A DNA stretch of 17,645 nucleotides from positions 1 to 17,645 of the forward strand of contig JACQSM010000040.1 of the NCBI GenBank assembly GCA_016205965.1, given 5' to 3'. Shown here piece after piece: positions 12,104-17,645 of the stretch; the first letter of the stretch is position 1, and each line of letters opens with the position of its first letter. Position numbers and translations under genes: made by a program. Origin of the DNA: Candidatus Uhrbacteria bacterium (GTDB lineage: Bacteria > Patescibacteriota > Patescibacteriia > SG8-24). Under the pieces are notes generated by a model. That model had not been told where the DNA came from. It did no database searches and worked only from the letters and a program-made list of their open reading frames with translations.

Positions 12104-12484
12104 TTATGTCGTTGAATTGACGACGGCTCCGACGACGAATTGAGCGATCGCGAAAGCCGACATGATGATGACGAGACCGATGATGCCGGAGACGATGAGT
12201 TTCTTGGCTTCGGCGACTTTTTCTTCGTTGCCGGCCGCGGTCATCCACTTGAAACCACCGAGAAGGATGATGATGACAGCGACGATACCCAAGAGCCCCA
12301 TGAAGGCGCGGATGATCCTCGAGACGGTCGTACGCACGTCTTCGGTACCGAGACCGATGGCGGTGGCGTAGTTGATGCCGAGGATATCTTCGGCGGCGAA
12401 CACCGCGTAGGGTGCCGCGCAAACCGCGAACGTGGCGGTTCCGATGGCGATCTTTTTGAGAGTCTGTTTCGTAATATGTATCAC
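12104..12484 (-). CDS. T4SS-pilin-like two-TM protein (pilin paralogue 4)
   Basis: 126 residues if started at GTG 12484. Signal peptide about 1-30 (KQTLKKIAIGTATFAVCAAP core, cleavage after VFA), TM1 about 59-79, loop MTAAGNEEKVAEAK (81-94), TM2 about 97-121. It is a distinct subtype: LLGGFKWMTAAGNEE instead of MIYAGFLYMTAQGNED. The start is unclear. ATG 12511 has no ribosome site and gives a long n-region; GTG 12484 has AAGGA 6 nt upstream; and a 10-nt extended Shine-Dalgarno sequence overlaps that GTG and is ideally placed for ATT 12475. All three are in frame and keep the signal peptide. Confidence 0.85.
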   Translation of the reverse strand: MIHITKQTLKKIAIGTATFAVCAAPYAVFAAEDILGINYATAIGLGTEDVRTTVSRIIRAFMGLLGIVAVIIILLGGFKWMTAAGNEEKVAEAKKLIVSGIIGLVIIMSAFAIAQFVVGAVVNSTT

Positions 12485-12489
12485 CTCCC
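12480..12489 (-). promoter_or_regulatory. Extended Shine-Dalgarno sequence of pilin paralogue 4
   Basis: GGGAGGTGAT on the minus strand, complementary over 9-10 nt to the usual 3' end of 16S rRNA. It overlaps the GTG at 12484 and is 8 nt (from GGAGG) before an ATT codon at 12475. Confidence 0.7.
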
Positions 12490-12586
12490 TTCCTTTTTGA
12501 AATGTCCGCATCCGGTTCTATCCACATGCGGGACTCAATTATTGTAGACTATTCCCATTGGAAAGGCTACAGACATCTCAAAAATT

Positions 12587-12645
12587 AGGAGGGCGGCCTT
12601 TAGGCTGCCCATAACAAGGACGCCCTAAAGGACGTCCTCCTGCGT
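12587..12645. repeat. Palindromic repeat copy D, probable terminator of pilin paralogue 5
   Basis: AGGAGGGCGGCCTTTAGG (12587-12604) is inversely repeated, with two mismatches, by CCTAAAGGACGTCCTCCT (12624-12641). The right side also folds locally. On the minus strand the structure begins just after the stop at 12648 and ends with AATTTTTG, as a terminator would. It separates pilins 5-7 from pilins 1-4. Confidence 0.75.
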
Positions 12646-12647
12646 TT

Positions 12648-13058
12648 TTATTGCGTAAGTGGTTGTCCGCCGGCAGGTCCAGTAGGGCCGGACGGGGTCT
12701 GCTCTTGGGTCGGCGGCGCCGTCGCTTGGTTCAAACCGGAGACAACGAAGTTAACCATGGTATAGGCGCCGAAGACGGCGATCAGGCCGAGGGTCGCCCA
12801 GACCAAGGTGTTCTTAGCCTTGGTGACCGATTCTTCGTTGCCGCCGGCGGTCATGTAGCGGAAGCCGCCGTAGACAAACATGACCAAGGCGATGACCCCG
12901 ACGAAGCCGAGGAGATTTTTGATGAAACCGCCAACGGCGGCTTGGATGGTCACGTCTCCCAGCGGCTTGGGAATGGTAACCGGTTTTTCCTGGGCCAGGA
13001 CCGGAATGGCGGCGGCCAGGAGAGCGGTAGCGGCGGCGAGACGGAAGGCGTGTTTCAT
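12648..13058 (-). CDS. T4SS-pilin-like two-TM protein with Pro/Gln/Thr/Gly tail (pilin paralogue 5)
   Basis: 136 residues. Signal peptide 1-22 (cleavage after VLA), TM1 about 41-66, loop RYMTAGGNEESVTKAK (67-82), TM2 about 84-107, then a 26-residue low-complexity tail rich in Pro, Gln, Thr and Gly (111-136) that is absent from other copies. MFVYGGF in TM1 groups it with paralogues 6 and 7. ATG 13058 is 9 nt after the stop of paralogue 6, so the two are co-transcribed. No Shine-Dalgarno sequence. Confidence 0.88.
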   Translation of the reverse strand: MKHAFRLAAATALLAAAIPVLAQEKPVTIPKPLGDVTIQAAVGGFIKNLLGFVGVIALVMFVYGGFRYMTAGGNEESVTKAKNTLVWATLGLIAVFGAYTMVNFVVSGLNQATAPPTQEQTPSGPTGPAGGQPLTQ

Positions 13059-13067
13059 AAGTGTAGG

Positions 13068-13406
13068 CTAGACGGCGCCGATGACGTTGAAAATCTGTTG
13101 GACGATGGCGTAGGCCAGGAAGATGACTACCAGACCGATCGTCGCCCAGGTGAAGATCTTTTTTCCTTTGGTCACCTGTTCCTCAATGCCGGCCGAGGTC
13201 AGCCACAGGAACCCGCCGTAGACGAACATCAGCAGAGCCAGGGTGCCGGAGATGCCGGTCAGGATGGTGATGAGCCGGCCGACGAGCACTGGGATGGATT
13301 CGGTACCGAGGGGATTGTCGAGTTTGACCGTGGCAGCAGCAGCGGACCAAGGGAGGACCAGACCAAGAACAGGGAGTAATCGTGATGGTCGGAGGACGTT
13401 TCGCAT
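13068..13406 (-). CDS. T4SS-pilin-like two-TM protein (pilin paralogue 6)
   Basis: 112 residues from ATG 13406. Signal peptide 1-25 (Arg/Lys-poor h-region LLPVLGLVLPWSAAAA), TM1 about 42-68, loop WLTSAGIEEQVTKGKK (68-83), TM2 about 86-108. An alternative GTG at 13436 adds ten residues and overlaps paralogue 7 by 25 nt; the ATG starts 5 nt after that gene's stop and gives a normal signal peptide, so it is preferred. The GNEE of the loop is changed to GIEE. It lies inside the galU-to-pilin 5 run. Confidence 0.86.
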   Translation of the reverse strand: MRNVLRPSRLLPVLGLVLPWSAAAATVKLDNPLGTESIPVLVGRLITILTGISGTLALLMFVYGGFLWLTSAGIEEQVTKGKKIFTWATIGLVVIFLAYAIVQQIFNVIGAV

Positions 13407-13411
13407 AACGA

Positions 13412-14215
13412 TTAACGGTTCCCGGAAGGACAGCACAGGTTATTTGCGTTGCCGGAACATTTACCGGTTACGCAGCCGAATTCGGTCTTTTGCGGCCCCG
13501 TCCAACCGGTGACATCCTGGCAGGTGTAGATGATAGTCGGTTTTTGAGGGTTGTTATAGCACTCCTGACCGGCGGTCGGACGCGGCGCCGCCGCCGGCGC
13601 CGCCGATCTCGGCCGGCAGCATTGGTTGTCGAGCGCGCCGGGGCAAATGCCGGTGATGCATTCGGTGCCCTGGGAGACGTTCATGCAGGCATAGAGATTC
13701 GATTCCAGCTTCAGTTTCGTGTTCAGCTGCTTGCAGCCGCCGCTCTTCGGAAGGCATTCGACGCCGTTAGGTAGGCTGATGTTGATTCCGTTGCCGTCAT
13801 TGCATTCAGTGCCGGCGATCGGTACGTCTTTGATCCCCAGCTGTTCGAGGCCGTAGGTGATCACGTACCCAGATCCCAAAATAATGACGATGCCGATAAC
13901 CGAGTTCTGGATGATCGTTTTGCCCTTGGTGACCGCCTCCTGGCTGCCGCCGGACGTCAGCAGAGTGAATCCGCCATAGACGAACATCAGCAGGGCGAAG
14001 CTGCCGGTCAGGCCCAAGATGATGTTGGCGATGTTGCCGAAGGTCTGGAGGGCGCAATTGAGAGACGGCGTCGTGCGGGCAGCCTCGCCTCGGGCGCAGT
14101 CGGGAACCAAGGGGGGCAGGGAGACCGCCAAAGCCGGGCTGGCCGAGAACAGCAGGCCCAGGCTCAAGTAGATGGCGCTCATGAAGACGACGGCTTTTCG
14201 GCGGAAGGATTTCAT
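13412..14215 (-). CDS. T4SS-pilin-like protein fused to a duplicated Cys-rich domain (pilin paralogue 7)
   Basis: 267 residues, about twice the length of the other copies. Signal peptide 1-30 (cleavage after ALA); pilin core with TM1 about 58-87 (LLMFVYGGFTLL), loop TSGGSQEAVTKGK (87-99) and TM2 about 103-125. The C-terminal 140 residues are Cys-rich. Two tandem copies share C-x(12-15)-C-x(8-15)-C-x-TG-x-C-x7-CC: Cys161/177/186/191/199/200 and Cys219/232/248/253/261/262, joined by an Ala/Pro linker (203-215). A further CNDGNG...C pair is at 138 and 154. In all there are 16 Cys, which suggests disulfide-stabilised extracellular modules, for instance a tip or adhesin subunit (inference). ATG 14215 is 9 nt after the stop of the binding protein gene. 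Confidence 0.88.
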   Translation of the reverse strand: MKSFRRKAVVFMSAIYLSLGLLFSASPALAVSLPPLVPDCARGEAARTTPSLNCALQTFGNIANIILGLTGSFALLMFVYGGFTLLTSGGSQEAVTKGKTIIQNSVIGIVIILGSGYVITYGLEQLGIKDVPIAGTECNDGNGINISLPNGVECLPKSGGCKQLNTKLKLESNLYACMNVSQGTECITGICPGALDNQCCRPRSAAPAAAPRPTAGQECYNNPQKPTIIYTCQDVTGWTGPQKTEFGCVTGKCSGNANNLCCPSGNR

Positions 14216-14224
14216 GGTTTTCGC

Positions 14225-15622
14225 TTAGCGCATGGTCTGATTGACCTTGGTGACGCCGATTTCGACGATGCGCTTGGGATCGGCCTCGGCCGCCAGCATG
14301 GCATCGATCATTTCGGCGAAGGCCTTCTCGGTGGCCGAGGCATCCCCACCATGGTACCAGTTTTTGGCCGTCGGCAGGGCGGCGGCGAACGTCGCCAGGT
14401 CAAGGTCGTTGGCCTGCTCGCTCACGAGCGAGAGCAGAGCCGTCGGCTTCTTGGTGCGCTTGAGATAGTTTTTGGCCTGGTTGGCGCCGGTCACGAATTG
14501 GACGAAGTCCCAGGCTTCCTCCGGATGCGCCGTCTGTTTGGAAACGGTCTCGACCCAGTAGTTGGCGAAATTTTTGGCGTTGTTGATATCGACTTGGGGC
14601 ATCGGGGCGATGCCGAAATTGAGCCTAGGCGCGCGTGTCCTGATAGTCGGCAAATGGTATGCGTAGCCGAAGAAGTAGGCGGTCGAGCCATTCAGGAAGG
14701 CTTCAAGCGAGTTCGGCATCTTGTCGTTCCAGCTGTAGCCTTCTTTTTCCGGGTTGGCGAAGTCGGTGTAGAACACCAAGGCCTCGGCGCCGGGTGGCAG
14801 GGTGCGCTGCGGCAGTTCCGGCGGACGGCGCTCGAACGCGGCGACGCCGTTTTCGGTCATGTGGGCGCCGTTCTGCATCATCAGCAGGCCGAGCAGATCG
14901 GTCGATCGTTCGACGTTCTTGGAGGTGCCCAGGGCCGCGCCTGACTGGATGATGGCGCCGGTCTCATCGAGTTTGGTGATCTTTTTGACCTGTTCGCGGA
15001 ACTCGATCCAGTCGGCTGCCGGCTGGGCGATGCCCGCCGCGTTGAGCAGATCGCGGTTGTAATAAACGACCATGGTGTCGACTGCGAGCGGCAGGCCGTA
15101 GACGCGGGGGACCAGCGGCGCTTGGGGATCGGCCTGTTCGGTCGGGATGACCACGTCTTCAGCCACGGCCGGAACGAACTCGGCTGCCAGCCGCTGCGGC
15201 GTCATACCGGGGATCTTCTTGAGCACCGTGATGACCTCCTTTTTGAGGCCGGTCGACATTTCGCTGTAGGGGACGGTCAGCACCGCCGGTGCCGGCGTCA
15301 GGCGCTGATCCCAGCCGCCCAGCGAGGTGTTGTGCAGGCTGAAGACGTCCGGACCGGTGCCTTCGGCGAAGGCGTTCAAGAGCGCTTTTTCGTATTCCTC
15401 GGGCCGGAATTTGCGGTATTCGACCGAAATATTCTTGTGCTGGGCCCGGTAGGCGGCGAAGATTTCATTGAAAGCGTCGTCTTCGTCGAAGACGCGCCAA
15501 TATTTGAGCGTAAAAGGCTTGGACTTGGCGGCCAGTTCCGGATTCGAGGTGTTCGAGCAGCCGAAACCGGCGAACAGAAGGGAAGACGCGATGAGGATGG
15601 CGGAGAGGCGCCGAAAGAGCAT
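14225..15622 (-). CDS. Extracellular solute-binding lipoprotein (family 1-like)
   Basis: 465 residues, typical for sugar-type ABC binding proteins. Lipoprotein signal MLFRRLSAILIASSLLFAGF with lipid-attachment Cys22. The fold signature follows: KYWRVFDEDDAFNEIFAAY, GTGPDVFSLHN (interdomain hinge strand), VYGLPLAVDTMVVYYNRDLL, then LLMMQNGAHM, SLEAFLNGSTAYFFGYAY and ETVSKQTAHPEEAWDFVQF. It presumably binds a carbohydrate or other ligand outside the membrane; no permease or ATPase gene is nearby. ATG 15622 is 4 nt after the galU stop and the stop is 9 nt before pilin 7. It is a paralogue of the truncated gene at the right edge. Confidence 0.92.
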   Translation of the reverse strand: MLFRRLSAILIASSLLFAGFGCSNTSNPELAAKSKPFTLKYWRVFDEDDAFNEIFAAYRAQHKNISVEYRKFRPEEYEKALLNAFAEGTGPDVFSLHNTSLGGWDQRLTPAPAVLTVPYSEMSTGLKKEVITVLKKIPGMTPQRLAAEFVPAVAEDVVIPTEQADPQAPLVPRVYGLPLAVDTMVVYYNRDLLNAAGIAQPAADWIEFREQVKKITKLDETGAIIQSGAALGTSKNVERSTDLLGLLMMQNGAHMTENGVAAFERRPPELPQRTLPPGAEALVFYTDFANPEKEGYSWNDKMPNSLEAFLNGSTAYFFGYAYHLPTIRTRAPRLNFGIAPMPQVDINNAKNFANYWVETVSKQTAHPEEAWDFVQFVTGANQAKNYLKRTKKPTALLSLVSEQANDLDLATFAAALPTAKNWYHGGDASATEKAFAEMIDAMLAAEADPKRIVEIGVTKVNQTMR

Positions 15623-15626
15623 AGGG

Positions 15627-16502
15627 CTATATTTGCTTGGCTTTCTTTTTGAGAAACGCGGCGAAGGCGCCGTCGGCGTTGGCTTCGTCGTGGCGCAGGC
15701 CGAAGTCGACCGAGGCGATCAGGAATTGGAGCTTGTTGCCGCAATCATAGCGCTCGCCCTCGAATTCGCAGGCGTACATCGCCCGCTTCCCTTTGAGTGA
15801 ACGCAAGGCATCGATCAGGCGCAATTCGCCGTCGGCCGAGGGCTCGGCTTTCTCGAGAGCGGCGAAAACTTCCGGCGTGATGACGTAGCGGCCGATGATC
15901 GCCAGGTCCGACGGGGCGTTTTCCGGCTTCGGCTTTTCGACCAGGTCGCTGATTTCGTGGACGCCCTGGCCGACGGCCGTGCCTTTGATGACGCCGTATT
16001 TGGAGATGTCCTTTTTCGGCACCTTCTGCACCGCCACCACCGGGTCGCCGTATTTTTCGAAGGTCGAGATCAGCTGGCCGATGCACGGTTTCTTGGAATG
16101 GATGACATCGTCGCCGAAGAGCACGGCGCAGGGCTCGTCGCCGACGAACTCGCGCGCCTGCAGGACGGCGTCGCCATCGCCCCTGGGGCTCTTCTGGCGG
16201 ATGTAGGCGAACTTGGCCAGGTCGGAGATGGCCATTACTTGTTGAAGCTCCTTCGTTTTGTTCTTCTGGCGCAGGCGATACTCGAGTTCGAAGTTGCGAT
16301 CGAAGTGATCTTCGATGGCGCGCTTGGTCTGGCTGGTGATGAAGATGATCTGTTCGATGCCGGCGGCGGCGGCTTCCTCGACGATGTATTGAATAACCGG
16401 TTTGTCCACGAGCGTGAGCATCTCTTTCGGCTGGGCCTTGGTTGCCGGCAGGAAGCGGGTGCCGATGCCGGCGACGGCGATGATGGCTTTGCGGATGCTC
16501 AT
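15627..16502 (-). CDS. galU: UTP--glucose-1-phosphate uridylyltransferase
   Basis: 291 residues, the usual GalU length. It makes UDP-glucose from UTP and glucose-1-phosphate, feeding glycan and surface-polymer synthesis in the cytoplasm. Motifs: KAIIAVAGIGTRFLPATKA (5-23) with the nucleotide loop, PKEMLTLVDKPVIQYIVEEA, RGDGDAVLQA, LFGDDVI (metal-binding Asp), VEKPKPENAPSDLAIIGRYV and YDCGNKLQFLIA near the C-terminus. Two family positions vary (GIGTRF for GLGTRF, MLTLVDKP for MLPIVDKP). No Shine-Dalgarno sequence; the promoter is so near the ATG that the mRNA may be leaderless. It leads the run galU, binding protein, pilins 7-6-5. Confidence 0.95.
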   Translation of the reverse strand: MSIRKAIIAVAGIGTRFLPATKAQPKEMLTLVDKPVIQYIVEEAAAAGIEQIIFITSQTKRAIEDHFDRNFELEYRLRQKNKTKELQQVMAISDLAKFAYIRQKSPRGDGDAVLQAREFVGDEPCAVLFGDDVIHSKKPCIGQLISTFEKYGDPVVAVQKVPKKDISKYGVIKGTAVGQGVHEISDLVEKPKPENAPSDLAIIGRYVITPEVFAALEKAEPSADGELRLIDALRSLKGKRAMYACEFEGERYDCGNKLQFLIASVDFGLRHDEANADGAFAAFLKKKAKQI

Positions 16503-16510
16503 ATGGGGTC

Positions 16511-16539
16511 AGTATAGAAGATAGACGGGGATTTCAAAA
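16511..16539 (-). promoter_or_regulatory. galU promoter, near-leaderless
   Basis: TATACT at 16511-16516 on the minus strand; -35 candidates are TTGAAA at 16532-16537 (15 bp) or TTTTGA at 16534-16539 (17 bp). Only 8 nt separate the -10 from ATG 16502, so transcription should start within about 2 nt of the start codon. The -35 overlaps the T-run of the upstream terminator. Confidence 0.6.
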
Positions 16540-16561
16540 GGGCGGCACGAGGGCCGCCCTT
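16536..16561 (-). terminator. Terminator of the truncated binding protein gene
   Basis: AAGGGCGGC/GCCGCCCTT stem (arms 16553-16561 and 16538-16546), 6-nt loop, followed by a short T-run on the minus strand. It resembles the repeat cores in base composition but lacks the CCTTTAGG centre. Confidence 0.72.
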
Positions 16562-16573
16562 CGCCGTTTTTGA

Positions 16574-17645
16574 TTATCGGATCGTATCGCCGACTTTGGA
16601 TGCCGCCCGGCCGACGATTTCGACGTAGCGCGGGTCGAGCGGGTCGGGCACGGTGTTGATCATCTCGGCGAAGGCGGCCTCGGCTTTGGCGTAGTCCTTG
16701 CCCTTGTACCAGCTCTTGGCCGTGAGCACCTGGGCCGCGAACGGAGCGACGTCCGGGGCCGAGAGCTGGGTCGAGATCAGCGCCCGAAGCGCCGTCGGCC
16801 GGCGGCTTTTTTCGAGGAACTTGGCCACCTGCTCGGAGCGGGCCGCGAATTGCAGAAAATCCCAGGCTTCGTTCGGGGAGGCGGTCTGTTTGGAGACGAC
16901 CTCGACCGGATAGTGGGCGATGTTGAAGACTCGGCCCGGATCGATCTGGGGCAATTTGGCGATTTCGAAGTCGAGTTTGGGCGCCCGGGCCCGGATCGTG
17001 GCGGCGTCGGCCGGGAAGCCGAAGTAGATCGCCGTCCGGCCGGTCACGAAAGCGTCGAGCGAGTTCGGCAGCGAGCTGTCCCAGGAGTGGTTGACGCTGC
17101 CTGGAGTGGCGAAGCCGGTGTAGAAGAGATAGGCCTCGACGCCGGGCGGGAACTCGGTGTCGCGGACTTCCGGCGGAAACACGTGGAACCTCGGGTAGCC
17201 GGAATCGTCGGCCATGATGGCGCCGTTCTGCATCATCAGGACGGAGAGGATGTCGGTGGCATGGGCGATGTTGTCGGCCAAGCCCAGGCTGGCGCCGGAT
17301 TGTTTGATGACGGCGCCGTCGCGGATCGTCATTTTGATCGTCTGGTCGCGCAGTTCGGTCCAGGTTTCAGCCGGTTTTTCGATGTTGGCTTTCTTGAGCA
17401 GGTCGCGGTTGACGAACATCGCCAGTGTGTCGACCGACAGCGGCAGACCCCAGATTTTGTCTTCGGGCGGCGGGTTAGGCAGCGCCAGCTGGTCTTTGGC
17501 GATGACGTCCTTGGAGACAACTTCGACGTACGAGTTGATGATGTCGCGGACCGTCACGGCCGCCGACTTCTGATTGACGGTCACGATTTTGCCCTGGTTC
17601 ACGACCTGGGTCGGAATCAGGGTCTCCTTGGGCGCCGGCAGCAGC
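16574..17645 (-). CDS. Extracellular solute-binding protein, C-terminal part (5' end beyond window)
   Basis: The frame is open to the right edge, so the true start lies outside; about 356 C-terminal residues are visible. It is a paralogue of the protein at 14225-15622: shared blocks include WGLPLSVDTLAMFVNRDLL, ILSVLMMQNGAIM, PNSLDAFVTGRTAIYFGF, EVVSKQTASPNEAWDFLQF and RRPTALRALIS. The missing N-terminus would be expected to have a lipoprotein signal. The gene ends at TAA 16574 and has a terminator, so it is a transcription unit separate from galU. Ligand unknown. Confidence 0.9.
   Translation of the reverse strand, partial: LLPAPKETLIPTQVVNQGKIVTVNQKSAAVTVRDIINSYVEVVSKDVIAKDQLALPNPPPEDKIWGLPLSVDTLAMFVNRDLLKKANIEKPAETWTELRDQTIKMTIRDGAVIKQSGASLGLADNIAHATDILSVLMMQNGAIMADDSGYPRFHVFPPEVRDTEFPPGVEAYLFYTGFATPGSVNHSWDSSLPNSLDAFVTGRTAIYFGFPADAATIRARAPKLDFEIAKLPQIDPGRVFNIAHYPVEVVSKQTASPNEAWDFLQFAARSEQVAKFLEKSRRPTALRALISTQLSAPDVAPFAAQVLTAKSWYKGKDYAKAEAAFAEMINTVPDPLDPRYVEIVGRAASKVGDTIR

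Noticed and set aside
14741..15388. Long frames antisense to the solute-binding protein gene (e.g. 14351-14944 and 15122-15652)
   Set aside because: They are shadows of the minus-strand gene, which has a lipoprotein signal and a family fold signature.

Overview
The window looks like chromosomal DNA of a GC-rich member of the Candidate Phyla Radiation / Patescibacteria (Parcubacteria-like). The evidence is the 16S 5' end, very compact gene spacing, many genes without a Shine-Dalgarno sequence, a run of two-TM type IV secretion (T4SS)-pilin-like proteins typical of these bacteria, and a short SMC protein. TGA is used as a normal stop (sigma factor, nadD, smc, several others), so the TGA=Gly code of Gracilibacteria/Absconditabacteria does not apply. 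The lineage is inference; no database was searched.

Left end (1-480): the 5' end of a 16S rRNA gene on the minus strand, with two consensus promoters and a boxA-like leader. A divergent plus-strand gene (490-1236) encodes a secreted helical protein built on an 11-residue repeat with a Trp/Tyr at the same position, plus an Asn/Thr tail. Region 1316-4582 (minus) holds rpsP, khpA and trmD, normally one ribosome-maturation operon. Here they are separated by a weakly nuclease-like gene and a sigma-70 gene, rimM is absent, and most genes have their own promoter and terminator. One terminator and the next promoter are physically interleaved at sigma/trmD. Then come nadD and a short SMC with no recognisable hinge (5386-7659), a small unknown gene, and the divergent DHH phosphoesterase nrnA (8311-9276).

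The middle (9420-10830, plus) carries a two-gene cassette of putative lipoproteins with one strong promoter, GTG starts and good Shine-Dalgarno sequences, stylistically unlike its neighbours and possibly acquired.

The right part (10844-17645, minus) is a surface module: a truncated solute-binding lipoprotein, galU, a second paralogous solute-binding lipoprotein, then seven consecutive T4SS-pilin-like proteins. They differ in signal peptide, tail and subfamily, and the first in transcription order carries a duplicated cysteine-rich domain. Gene overlaps or gaps of 4-9 nt suggest that galU, the second binding protein and the first three pilins are co-transcribed. The likely joint role is a cell-surface appendage or secretion/uptake apparatus with associated binding proteins, but no ATPase, channel or permease gene is inside the window.

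A palindromic repeat family (core GGAGG-N-CGGCCTTTAGG) sits in four intergenic gaps (1244-1316, 7667-7688, 9287-9384, 12587-12641) and appears to serve as, or surround, transcription terminators.
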